This document shows positions 35,432-43,851 of a stretch of DNA of 64,000 nt, piece by piece. The notes below the pieces were generated by a model. The model did not search any database. It was not told the DNA's origin and saw only the letters and a program-made list of their open reading frames with translations. The DNA is taken from contig JBKPAJ010000045.1 in the NCBI GenBank assembly GCA_046726375.1, positions 1 through 64,000 on the forward strand. The letters run 5' to 3'. The DNA is from DASPWV01 sp046726375 (GTDB taxonomy: Bacteria > Acidobacteriota > Vicinamibacteria > Vicinamibacterales > UBA2999). Numbering within the stretch: position 1 is the first letter of the stretch; every line of letters starts with the position of its first letter. A program made the translations under genes and the position numbers.

Positions 35432-35995
35432 GTGCTGCGCATTGCGGTCCTCGGCGACAGTCTTGCCGTGTCGCCGTCACGTGATCTGGGCTTCCCTTCT
35501 ATTCTGCAGTCTCGTATCGACGCGTCCGGCGTCCGCGCGGTGGTCATCAACGCCGGCTCGCGGGGAGACACCACGAGTGGCGGGTTGCGCCGCTTGTTGG
35601 ACGTCATGTCACAACAGCCGCGGATCCTCGTGGTGGCGCTCGGAGCCAACGACGGCTTGCGCCGCGTTCCCGTGGCCGATGTGCAGCGCAACCTCGCCGC
35701 GATTATTCGCCAGGCGACGGGTCTCGGCGCACGCGTGCTTCTATGCGGGATGGAGACACCGCCGATTCGAGGCTGGCAATACACGTTGGCGTTTCACAAA
35801 GTCTTTCCCTACCTCGCCGCCGAGTACAAGGTGCCGCTTGTCCCCTTCCTGCTGACCGGTGTCGCCCTCAATCCCGAGCTGAACGGCGAAGATCTCATCC
35901 ATCCGAACGAAGCTGGCGCCCGGCAGATCGCGGCCACGGTTTGGCCCTATCTGCGGCCAATGATCGAGGAGGAAACGAAAGCCGCAGTCGGGTAG
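35432..35995 (+). CDS. SGNH/GDSL hydrolase (TesA-like esterase)
   Basis: A 187-residue esterase or lysophospholipase fold. Block I is AVLGDSLAVSPS with the nucleophilic Ser, block III VVALGANDGLR with Gly/Asn for the oxyanion hole, block V DLIHPNEAGARQIA with catalytic Asp and His. No signal peptide is evident from the chosen GTG start, so it is cytoplasmic unless translation begins upstream. Confidence 0.88.
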   Translation: MLRIAVLGDSLAVSPSRDLGFPSILQSRIDASGVRAVVINAGSRGDTTSGGLRRLLDVMSQQPRILVVALGANDGLRRVPVADVQRNLAAIIRQATGLGARVLLCGMETPPIRGWQYTLAFHKVFPYLAAEYKVPLVPFLLTGVALNPELNGEDLIHPNEAGARQIAATVWPYLRPMIEEETKAAVG

Positions 35996-36005
35996 GATCG
36001 CGCGC

Positions 36006-37049
36006 ATGCGCCGCATAGCTCTGCTGCTCGTTGTTATCGCAACACCGTGTCTGGCTCAGTCCCACTCGCCGTCCGAGCAGGCCAGTTCTGATCCATGGTT
36101 CTCAACTTTTTCCATCATCGCGTTTGATCCAACGACGAAAGAACTCGGAGTGGGAGTGCAGTCGCGCGCGTTTGGCGCGGGCGCGGCCGTTCCGTTCGCC
36201 GAACCCGGAGTCGGAGCTGTTGCCACACAGGCGTCGGCAAATCGCCAATATGGACCAAAGGCGATGGCGCTGCTCAAGCAGGGCCTGAGTCCGGCCGAGG
36301 TGATCAAGCGGATCACGGACGAGGATCCCGGACGCGATACGCGACAAGTGGCGGTGATCGACACACAAGGGCGATCGGCGGTGTACACCGGCAAGCGTGT
36401 GATCGATCGCAACTTCGACAAGAACGATCCGGTGCACTTCGGCGGCTACGCCGGCCACGTCACGGGAACGAATTTCTCGGCGCAGGGAAACACGCTCGCC
36501 AGCGAGGAAGTGGTCAAGGCCATGGCGGCGGCGTACGAAAACGGCAAGGGCGCGATGGCGGAGCGGCTGATGGATGCGCTCGACGCCGGTCAATCGAAAG
36601 GCGGCGACACGCGCGGCATGCAATCGGCCGGCCTTCTGGTCGTCCGCCCGCTCGCTCCGAATTCCGAGTCGACGGTCGAGCGCATCGTCGACATCCGCGT
36701 GGACGATGCGGAGAATCCGTTCAGGGAGTTGCGCCGGTTGATGAACATGACGCTGGGCGTGCCGAATCGCCTGACCGAGAGCGCCGCGCAGCTCGCCAAG
36801 CAAGGCAAGTTCATCGAAGCGATTGCCGAGCAGAAGAAGGCGCTCGAGATCAATCCGCGTTCCGAACAGCTGCAGTACGCGCTCGCGCAGATTTATGCGC
36901 AGTCGGGCGACCAAAAGAACGCGATGGCTTTGCTCAATCAGGCAATCACGCGCCAGCCAAGCGTCTGGAAGCCACGGGCGGCACAGGATCCGGTATTCGC
37001 AAAGTTGCGGGACTCGGCCGAATTCAAGCGTCTGGTGGGCAGCAACTGA
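36006..37049 (+). CDS. exported DUF1028 protein with C-terminal TPR
   Basis: A 347-residue protein with a signal peptide (MRRIALLLVVIATPCLAQ). Residues ~30-240 are a DUF1028 domain, related to Ntn-hydrolases (TFSIIAFDPTTKELGVGVQSRAFGAGAAVPFA; GRDTRQVAVIDTQGRSAVYTG; GNTLASEEVVKAM). The C-terminal ~90 residues are TPR-like (GKFIEAIAEQKKALEINPRSEQLQYALAQIYAQSGDQ-type repeats). Ten bases after the esterase, so likely cotranscribed. Its stop codon abuts that of the convergent ABC permease with no gap. Confidence 0.85.
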   Translation: MRRIALLLVVIATPCLAQSHSPSEQASSDPWFSTFSIIAFDPTTKELGVGVQSRAFGAGAAVPFAEPGVGAVATQASANRQYGPKAMALLKQGLSPAEVIKRITDEDPGRDTRQVAVIDTQGRSAVYTGKRVIDRNFDKNDPVHFGGYAGHVTGTNFSAQGNTLASEEVVKAMAAAYENGKGAMAERLMDALDAGQSKGGDTRGMQSAGLLVVRPLAPNSESTVERIVDIRVDDAENPFRELRRLMNMTLGVPNRLTESAAQLAKQGKFIEAIAEQKKALEINPRSEQLQYALAQIYAQSGDQKNAMALLNQAITRQPSVWKPRAAQDPVFAKLRDSAEFKRLVGSN

Positions 37050-38669
37050 CTAGGCCCAGTCGGGCGATTCGGCCAGTGCCTCGGCGCGTCTGCGCAGCGC
37101 GATATTCAAGAGCCCTGCCGCAGCCAGCAGGATCGCCGCAGCCACGATCACTCCCGTCCCCGAACCGTAGGCAAATTCCTCGAGCATGAACAGCGCGAAG
37201 GTACCCCCCATCATCGACATCAGCATCCACGCGAACAAGGTCATGCTCGCGACAGACTTTTGCGGCGCGCTGGCGAATGGCAGTCGCGGATCGACGAGCG
37301 TCGCGCCTTGCAGCATGATGTGACTCAGCAAGCCAAGGAACGCCGCGTGAACGATTCCGTGGACGGCATGCTGGTACCGCCACGTCAAGACTGCGGCGAG
37401 AAACACCACGAACGGCGTGAGGAACAACCACACAATGACGTTCTTCATCGCAACGATCAAACGCGTGCGGGACGCCGGCGTCACAAAGTAGATCCAGGCG
37501 GCGCGGAAGGCGTCGGACATTGAAAGATGCTGAATGAGGATGGTGGGAAAAAACAGGACCGCCAGCGCCATGAGATTAAACGCTTCGCCATTCTGCTCGA
37601 CGAGAAATGGATCGGCGCCCGACCCGTCGCTGGCGCCAATGAACATATAGAGCAGGGTAAGCGGGATCGTCGACAGAATGCCAAGTCGAACGCGAACGTC
37701 GTGGCGAAAATGCGCTCGCACGAGCAGCACAACCGCGCGCGGTTCGTCGCGCCTGAAAAACCACGCAGGGCGCCGCGAGCGGCCTCCGGCATTCGCCGGC
37801 GCGTCGGTGGATATGCGTGAAAGATGCTCGGCGTAGCCGGCCGCCAGCGGTCCGCGGAGAAGAACGGCCATCGCGCCCAGAAACACCACGGAAATCGCCG
37901 CGCGACCCCAAACACTGGCGTCGGTTATTCCGCTCGCGATCTCGAGATAGCTCGCGTACCACGCCGGAGGCAGGAAGTACAGCCACACGCCGCGCGGCAT
38001 CGAGGCATCCGTCACCAGCGATCGATCAGTTAGCCCGAACAGCAGGAACGCTCCTCCGTAGGCAATCATGGCGACGAATATTTGCGTGTAGCCGAGAATT
38101 CGCTGTAACCGCGCGGGACCGACCGAACGGAGCACGGTGCCATAAACCGCAACAATCGTGAACGTTGTGGCGAGGGAGCACGCCAACAACGAAACGACCG
38201 CCGCGAAACCGCGCGCCAGATGCAGGCCGCGGGCGAAAGTCTGAACGATCACGACCGGCCAGCCCATGAACGCCGTGAGCAAGGTGGAGTGGAAGACGAT
38301 GTTTGTGAGACGCACCGCGAAAAACGTGCGCGAGGAAATCGGCAGCGGCCCCAGGATTGAGTGATCGGTCGAGGCCACTATCGTCGGCAGATGTTGCGTG
38401 AGAAGCGCGGTGGTAACCAGCGTTGATATATACACGAGCGTCACCACGCCTGTGAGTAATACGTCTCGATTGATGAGTATGACGGCGGCGGCGCTGATGC
38501 CGAACGTGCCGTACACGATCGTCATGACCAGCCAGTTGCGCACGCTGCGGAGCGAGTAGGCTGTGCGGTCCTGTTGCAGCGGCGGCCGGAAGTCTGCGCG
38601 CAGCAGCGTGCGGCTGATCGCCTTCCACTGCATGTAGTCGATGCCGGCACGCTCGAGGAGCGCTCTCAT
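37050..38669 (-). CDS. ABC transporter permease (ABC-2-like)
   Basis: A 539-residue integral membrane protein with roughly twelve helices in two groups separated by a basic loop near residues 285-310. It starts within the ATPase gene's stop (four-base overlap), the usual arrangement for an ABC-2 exporter pair. No sequence motif identifies the cargo. Long permeases of this kind often export lipids, drugs or peptides. Confidence 0.78.
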   Translation of the reverse strand: MRALLERAGIDYMQWKAISRTLLRADFRPPLQQDRTAYSLRSVRNWLVMTIVYGTFGISAAAVILINRDVLLTGVVTLVYISTLVTTALLTQHLPTIVASTDHSILGPLPISSRTFFAVRLTNIVFHSTLLTAFMGWPVVIVQTFARGLHLARGFAAVVSLLACSLATTFTIVAVYGTVLRSVGPARLQRILGYTQIFVAMIAYGGAFLLFGLTDRSLVTDASMPRGVWLYFLPPAWYASYLEIASGITDASVWGRAAISVVFLGAMAVLLRGPLAAGYAEHLSRISTDAPANAGGRSRRPAWFFRRDEPRAVVLLVRAHFRHDVRVRLGILSTIPLTLLYMFIGASDGSGADPFLVEQNGEAFNLMALAVLFFPTILIQHLSMSDAFRAAWIYFVTPASRTRLIVAMKNVIVWLFLTPFVVFLAAVLTWRYQHAVHGIVHAAFLGLLSHIMLQGATLVDPRLPFASAPQKSVASMTLFAWMLMSMMGGTFALFMLEEFAYGSGTGVIVAAAILLAAAGLLNIALRRRAEALAESPDWA

Positions 38670-39433
38670 GCCCGCTCGAGCGCGCGAAGGATGTCGCCGG
38701 TGATCTGGCCGACGTCGCGCACGCCTGTCAGCTTCGCGAACGCCTCATCGAGCGTCGACGTTCCCGTGGCGGCAGCGATTTCACCCGGCGTACCCGTCGC
38801 AATCTGGCGCCCTTTGTCGATGATGAGAAGACGGGTGCAGACCCGCTCGACCACTTCGAGAATGTGCGAGCAAAACAGGATCGCGCAACCCTGGGCCGCG
38901 AGGGTGCGCAGCAATTCTTTGACCACTCTCGCGGCGTTCGCGTCGAGACCGTCGAGCGGTTCGTCGAGGATCAGCACCTGCGGCCGGTGAATCAGGGCGG
39001 CCGCAAGCACCACCTTTTGCTTCATGCCCTTCGAGAATCCGTTCAGCCGGAGATGGCGTGAGTCGCCCAGCCCGAGCAAATCGAGCAGCTCCTCGCGCCG
39101 GGGCGCAGTCGCGACCGGATCGAGATGGTGAAGACACGAGATCATCTCGAGGAATTCCGCGGCGGTGAGCGCTTCGTAGAGCACAGGCTGCTCCGGCACG
39201 TAGCCCAGTCGCTTCTTGGCTTCGAGCGGTTGTTCGACAATGTCGAACCCGGCCACACGTGCGCGTCCCGCCGTCGGGCGAATGAGGCCGGTGAGGATCT
39301 TGACGGTCGTTGATTTGCCGGCGCCGTTCGGGCCCAAGAAGCCGAGGATTTCGCCGGGCTCGACGCGAAGATTCAGCTCGATGACCGCCCACTTGGAATC
39401 GTAGGCGCGCGACAGCATCTCGGTTTCGATCAT
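38666..39433 (-). CDS. ABC transporter ATP-binding protein
   Basis: A 255-residue nucleotide-binding subunit. Walker A GPNGAGKST, Q-loop region YVPEQPVLYE, signature NGFSKGMKQK (a modified LSGGQ), Walker B VLILDEPLDGLD and H-loop CSHILEVVE. Works with the permease directly downstream. The KGMKQK signature is typical of the ABC-2/NatA-type exporters. Confidence 0.95.
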   Translation of the reverse strand: MIETEMLSRAYDSKWAVIELNLRVEPGEILGFLGPNGAGKSTTVKILTGLIRPTAGRARVAGFDIVEQPLEAKKRLGYVPEQPVLYEALTAAEFLEMISCLHHLDPVATAPRREELLDLLGLGDSRHLRLNGFSKGMKQKVVLAAALIHRPQVLILDEPLDGLDANAARVVKELLRTLAAQGCAILFCSHILEVVERVCTRLLIIDKGRQIATGTPGEIAAATGTSTLDEAFAKLTGVRDVGQITGDILRALERA

Positions 39434-39527
39434 GCGTGCGTCAGATACGCGATGGCCAGCCGCGCGAGCTCGTCAGGAACGTGTTCCCATGATAGTGCGG
39501 CCTTGCCGAATGACATAAAGTCGAAGC

Positions 39528-40859
39528 ATGGCGCAACTGCGCGGCGTTCGTGTCGTGGTCGTGGGTGGCGGGTTGTCGGGTCTCGCGGCGGCTCGCGAGT
39601 TGTCGCGCGAAGGCGCCGACGTTCATGTCATCGAAGCGCGCGAGCGGCTCGGCGGGCGCGTGTGGACGCTACGCGAGGACGACTTCTCGCCTGAGCCCGT
39701 GGAGCTTGGCGGCGAATTCATCGATGGCAGCCATTCCGCTATTCGAGATCTTGCGCGCGAGCTGGGACTGGAGCTCACGCGCGTGATCCGAGAGGGCTTC
39801 GCTCTCGCCCTCGACGTGGACGGGCGTCTACGGATCCACACCACGCTGCAGCCAATCTGGCGCGGTTTCCAAAGGACACTCGAGGACGCTGCACAAGCCG
39901 TTGAGGAAAGCCAACGCAACTGGCAGTCGTCCGTGGCGGCGGCGTTGGGACGACGATCCTTGGACGACCTGCTCCGCGCACGGCGGGCATCGGCCGATGT
40001 CCGCGCTCTCGCCGCGGCGCTGCGCGGGTTCTTCGTCGCCGATTCGGATGCGTTGTCCGCCCTGGTTGGCGTGGAACTGACGATGGAAGAGACCGATCCC
40101 GGTCACGTGCCGCTTTTCCGCGTCAGAGGAGGCAACGACCTGCTCGTCAACGCGTTGACCCGCACCAGGAATGTCCGCTATTCGCTGAGGCGTGCGGTAA
40201 AGCGCGTGCAGCAGAGCGCCACTGACGTGACGCTGTCCATCGTCGAGTCCGACGGCCGCGTCGCCACCATGCGCGCCGATTATCTCGTCGTGACCGTGCC
40301 GCCAACGGTGCTGCGTACCTGGACGTTCTCACCGGCGATGCCGGCCGCTCAGCGTGGCGCGTTCGAAGCGCTGTCGTATGGACTGGCAACCAAAGCGCTC
40401 TTGCGATTCGAGCGGCGCTGGTGGCGGCGCTCCGGCCGGCCACGTGCGTTTGGCACGAATTTACCGGTCGGCGCCGTCTGGGAAGCCACAGAAGCGGGCA
40501 ACGGGCCGGCAGTTCTCACGCTTCTTGCAGGTGGACGCGCCAGCGACGAACTGCAGGAGATACTCGAGGGCGGCGGCGGCGACGCGGTGGTCGAGCGCCT
40601 TCGCTGGTTAGGCGATCCTGAACCGCTGCGCGAGATCCGCAGCGTCACCTGGGAGCGCGACCGCTGGGCGCGTGGAGGATACGCGTTTTTCGGCCCGAGC
40701 TTCGAGCCGGCATGGCGCGATCACTTGTCGCGCGCCTTCGGCCGCGTGTTCTTCGCCGGCGATCACACCAGCCGCCAGTATCAGGGCTACATGAACGGCG
40801 CGGTTGAGAGTGGCCAGCGGGTCGCGAAGGAGGTCGCCGCGATTCATACGCTGGTATAG
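39528..40859 (+). CDS. flavin-dependent amine oxidase
   Basis: A 443-residue FAD enzyme. Dinucleotide motif VVVVGGGLSGLAAARELSREG near residue 10, EARERLGGRVWTL after it, a substrate domain in the middle, and the C-terminal FAD motif RVFFAGDHTSRQYQGYMNGAVESG. This is the monoamine oxidase/protoporphyrinogen oxidase-like family. No signal peptide. The substrate amine is unknown. Confidence 0.9.
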   Translation: MAQLRGVRVVVVGGGLSGLAAARELSREGADVHVIEARERLGGRVWTLREDDFSPEPVELGGEFIDGSHSAIRDLARELGLELTRVIREGFALALDVDGRLRIHTTLQPIWRGFQRTLEDAAQAVEESQRNWQSSVAAALGRRSLDDLLRARRASADVRALAAALRGFFVADSDALSALVGVELTMEETDPGHVPLFRVRGGNDLLVNALTRTRNVRYSLRRAVKRVQQSATDVTLSIVESDGRVATMRADYLVVTVPPTVLRTWTFSPAMPAAQRGAFEALSYGLATKALLRFERRWWRRSGRPRAFGTNLPVGAVWEATEAGNGPAVLTLLAGGRASDELQEILEGGGGDAVVERLRWLGDPEPLREIRSVTWERDRWARGGYAFFGPSFEPAWRDHLSRAFGRVFFAGDHTSRQYQGYMNGAVESGQRVAKEVAAIHTLV

Positions 40860-40862
40860 CCG

Positions 40863-40901
40863 TTGACAATATATCCATAGTGGCTATATCGTCGGTGGAT
40901 A
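40863..40901 (+). promoter_or_regulatory. padR promoter with palindromic operator
   Basis: A consensus -35 TTGACA (40863-40868) and a -10 TATATC (40885-40890) are 16 bases apart. Between them is a near-perfect 21-bp palindrome ATATATCCA-TAG-TGGCTATAT (40869-40889, one mismatched pair), with a further half-site TGGATAT at 40895-40901. The predicted transcript begins within a few bases of the ATG at 40901, so it would be leaderless. Location and symmetry make this the probable autoregulatory PadR site. Confidence 0.72.
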
Positions 40902-41260
40902 TGGCCGCGGACGACGCCGAATCGCTGTTGCCGCTTCGGCCGGCGACGTTTCACATTCTGATGGCGCTTGCCGATGAAGATCGGCACGGCTACGCCATCA
41001 TTCAGGAAATTGCGGCGCGTACCAACGACGAAATTCGGATGAGCGCCGGCACGCTGTATCGATCCATCCAGCGCATGATCGAACAGGATCTGATCGTCGA
41101 GATCCACGAGCGCCCGGCGCCCGAATTCGACGATGAACGCCGCCGGTATTATCGGATTACGAAGTTTGGCACCGCCGTGGCGCGCGCCGAGACGCGCCGC
41201 TTGCAGGATCTGGTGCGCCTCGCCCGCGCCAGTGGCTTCCTTCCAAGGAACGCGTCGTGA
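40901..41260 (+). CDS. PadR family transcriptional regulator
   Basis: A 119-residue winged-helix repressor: LRPATFHILMALADEDRHGYAIIQEIAAR, MSAGTLYRSIQRMIEQDLI, RRRYYRITKFGTAVARAE. ATG at 40901 is preferred over a GTG at 40880 because the -10 box lies over that GTG. Its stop overlaps the ADOP permease start by four bases; PadR-ADOP pairs are characteristic of Acidobacteriota. It likely senses a toxic compound and controls the permease. Confidence 0.93.
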   Translation: MAADDAESLLPLRPATFHILMALADEDRHGYAIIQEIAARTNDEIRMSAGTLYRSIQRMIEQDLIVEIHERPAPEFDDERRRYYRITKFGTAVARAETRRLQDLVRLARASGFLPRNAS

Positions 41261-43851
41261 AGCTTTATCGCGCGCTCCTTTATCTCTACCCCGCCTCGTT
41301 CCGAGCCGAATACGGCCGCGAGATGGACGCGATTTTCACTCGCCGGCACAACCACGCATCAGGCATTGCGGCGCGGCTGGCGCTGTGGGCCGAGGCCGCG
41401 CTCGACGTCCTCGGCAACGCGCCTGCGATTCATTGGGACATCCTGCGTCAGGACCTGCGGTTTTCGATGCGCACGGTTCGTCGCGCGCCGCTCTTCAGCG
41501 TGACGGTGGTGCTCGTGTCGGCGATCGGCATTGGCGCGACGACGGCCGCGTTCTCGCTCGCCGATCACGTCCTCATCCGCCCGCTGCCGTTCCCTGAATC
41601 CGAGCGCCTGGCCAAATTGTGGGAGAACCAGGCTTTTCGCGGTTACGGGCGCATGGAGGTGTCATTACCAAACTTTGTCGAGTGGAAGAAGCAGAGCTCG
41701 TCGTTCGAGAGAATGGCCGCGTATACGACCTTCGCCTCGAACCTTCTTACCTCGAGGGAGCCGGTGCGGGTCGATGGCGCCGGTATGATCGGCGATCTGT
41801 TCGGGGTGCTCGGCGTCGAGCCCGCCATCGGCCGTGGCCTTCGGGAAGAAGACGGACAACCATCCGCTGCGCCGGTCATCGTGTTGAGCGATCCGTTGTG
41901 GCGCGCGCGCTTCAACGCCGACCCGCAGATTCTCGGCAAGACTCTGACGCTGGACGATCAGGTGTGGACGATCGTCGGCGTGATGCCGTCGTCGTTCGAA
42001 TACCCCGATCGCAACACCGATTGCTGGATCGCGTTTAAATTCCCGCCCGCGATCTACGAGCAACGCAACAACAACTTTCTGCAAGTGATCGGCAGGCTCA
42101 AGCCGGGTGTCACGGTGGAAGCGGCGCGCGCCGAGTTGACCGTCATCGTCAAGCGCCTCGCGGCGCAGTTTTCGGACATGAATCCGCAGACGGCGGCCAC
42201 CGTGCTGCGTCTCCGCGACGAGCTCTCGCCGCAGACGCGGCTGATGCTCTGGGGCCTCGTGGGCGCAGCAGCCGCAGTGCTCCTCATCGCATGTGCCAAT
42301 CTCGCCAATTTGTTTCTGACGCGGGCGCTGTCGCGACAACGAGAGCTCGCCGTGCGCGCGGCCCTCGGCGCCGGCCGGCACCGGCTGGTCCGCCAGATGT
42401 TTACGGAGGGAGTCCTTCTCGCTGCCGCCGGCGGTGTCGCCGGCATCGCGTTGGCTGTCGCCGCAATTCCATCCGCCGCGCGTCTGGTTCCGAACAGTTT
42501 GCCGGTCGCCGAAACTCCACCGCTGGATTGGCGGATGCTTGTCGGCGCGGCGGTGGCGACGCTGCTCACCGCCGTGGCATTCGCGCTTCTGCCCGCGCTT
42601 CGTTCGGGCCGCGACGCCGACGGCGCGGCGCTGCGCGAAGGCGTGCGCACCGGTGCGAGCCGCCGGACAGAGCGGCTTCGTTCTGCGCTGGTGGTCGCCG
42701 AAGTCACGGCGTCGGTCGCGCTCCTCATCTGCTCCGTTCTGCTCGTGCGCGCGCTCGTGAAGGTGAGCGAAACGGATCCGGGATTCCGCGCGGACGGCGT
42801 GCTGACGATGCGCACGGCCTTGCCGACACGCAAGTACGCGGCGACCGGGCTGCGTATGCAGTTCTACAATCGCGTGCTTTCCGAGATCCGCGCGCTGCCC
42901 GGCGTGACCGGCGCCAGTTACATCAGCTTCCTGCCGATGGTGATGCGCGGCGGCATTTGGCCGGTGGCCGTCGACGGACAACCAGAGGATCCGACAACCA
43001 AGAACACGGTCAGCCTGCGGCAAGTCACGCCCGGATTCTTCTCCGCCATGGGCATCCCCGTGTTGCGCGGTCGCGACGTGGGTGAAACGGACACGTCCAA
43101 CACGCCACTCGTCGTCGTTGTCAGTGAGTCGTTCGTCCGTCGGCATTGGCCCTCTGTCGATCCGATCGGCCGTCGGGTGTTTGTCGGGTTTAACGACCGG
43201 ACGGTCGTCGGTGTGGTTGGAGATATCCGCGTGCGCGGTCTCGAGCGCGACAGCGAGCCGCAAGTGTACATCGCCGCGGCGCAATTGCCGGACGGCGCAA
43301 TGGTGTTCTACGCGCCCAAGGACTTAGTGGTTCGCAGCTCCGTGCCGCCGGCATCGCTGACGGAGTCGATCCGCACGATCGTGTCGCGCGCGGATCCGCA
43401 ACAGCCGATTTCCGCGATCCGCACGCTGAGCGACATCGTGGACGGCGAAACCGCACCGCGCCGCGTCCAGGTGCGCGTGCTCACGACGTTCGCCGTCATC
43501 GCGTTCGTTCTGGCCTGCATCGGCTTGCACGGCGTGCTTGCCTTCTCGGTCTCGGCGCGTGCGCGTGAGATCGGCGTGCGCATCGCGCTCGGTGCGGAGC
43601 GGAGGACGATTCTTGCGATGGTCCTTCGCCGCGGATTCGTCCTTGGCCTCGCCGGCGTTGCGCTTGGCGGAATCCTGTCCGCGGCGGCTGGGCGAGGCAT
43701 GCAAGCGCTGCTCGCGGGAATCAGCCCGACCGATGTCGCGACCTTCACGGCAACGGGGCTCGTCTCGCTGCTGATGGTCGCAGCGGGCAGTCTGCTGCCG
43801 GCGCTGCGCGCCGCGCGCGTCGATCCAATTACGGTCATTCGATCGGAATGA
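41257..43851 (+). CDS. ADOP family duplicated permease (MacB/FtsX-like)
   Basis: An 864-residue membrane protein of the acidobacterial duplicated orphan permease family. It begins with the family's N-terminal helix (YRALLYLYPASFRAEYGREM), then DLRFSMRTVRRAPLFSVTVVLVSAIGIGATTAAFSL, a MacB-type periplasmic domain, a first FtsX permease unit (ANLANLFLTRALSRQRELAVRAALGA), a second periplasmic domain and a second FtsX unit (FSVSARAREIGVRIALGAERRTI). No ATPase gene is adjacent, as is usual for this family. GTG start. The last 17 bases overlap the convergent membrane-protein gene. Confidence 0.95.
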   Translation: MKLYRALLYLYPASFRAEYGREMDAIFTRRHNHASGIAARLALWAEAALDVLGNAPAIHWDILRQDLRFSMRTVRRAPLFSVTVVLVSAIGIGATTAAFSLADHVLIRPLPFPESERLAKLWENQAFRGYGRMEVSLPNFVEWKKQSSSFERMAAYTTFASNLLTSREPVRVDGAGMIGDLFGVLGVEPAIGRGLREEDGQPSAAPVIVLSDPLWRARFNADPQILGKTLTLDDQVWTIVGVMPSSFEYPDRNTDCWIAFKFPPAIYEQRNNNFLQVIGRLKPGVTVEAARAELTVIVKRLAAQFSDMNPQTAATVLRLRDELSPQTRLMLWGLVGAAAAVLLIACANLANLFLTRALSRQRELAVRAALGAGRHRLVRQMFTEGVLLAAAGGVAGIALAVAAIPSAARLVPNSLPVAETPPLDWRMLVGAAVATLLTAVAFALLPALRSGRDADGAALREGVRTGASRRTERLRSALVVAEVTASVALLICSVLLVRALVKVSETDPGFRADGVLTMRTALPTRKYAATGLRMQFYNRVLSEIRALPGVTGASYISFLPMVMRGGIWPVAVDGQPEDPTTKNTVSLRQVTPGFFSAMGIPVLRGRDVGETDTSNTPLVVVVSESFVRRHWPSVDPIGRRVFVGFNDRTVVGVVGDIRVRGLERDSEPQVYIAAAQLPDGAMVFYAPKDLVVRSSVPPASLTESIRTIVSRADPQQPISAIRTLSDIVDGETAPRRVQVRVLTTFAVIAFVLACIGLHGVLAFSVSARAREIGVRIALGAERRTILAMVLRRGFVLGLAGVALGGILSAAAGRGMQALLAGISPTDVATFTATGLVSLLMVAAGSLLPALRAARVDPITVIRSE

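Noticed and set aside
41665..43284. Long antisense open frame inside the ADOP permease gene
   Set aside because: Composition-driven shadow; translation is low-complexity and Arg/Gly/His-rich.
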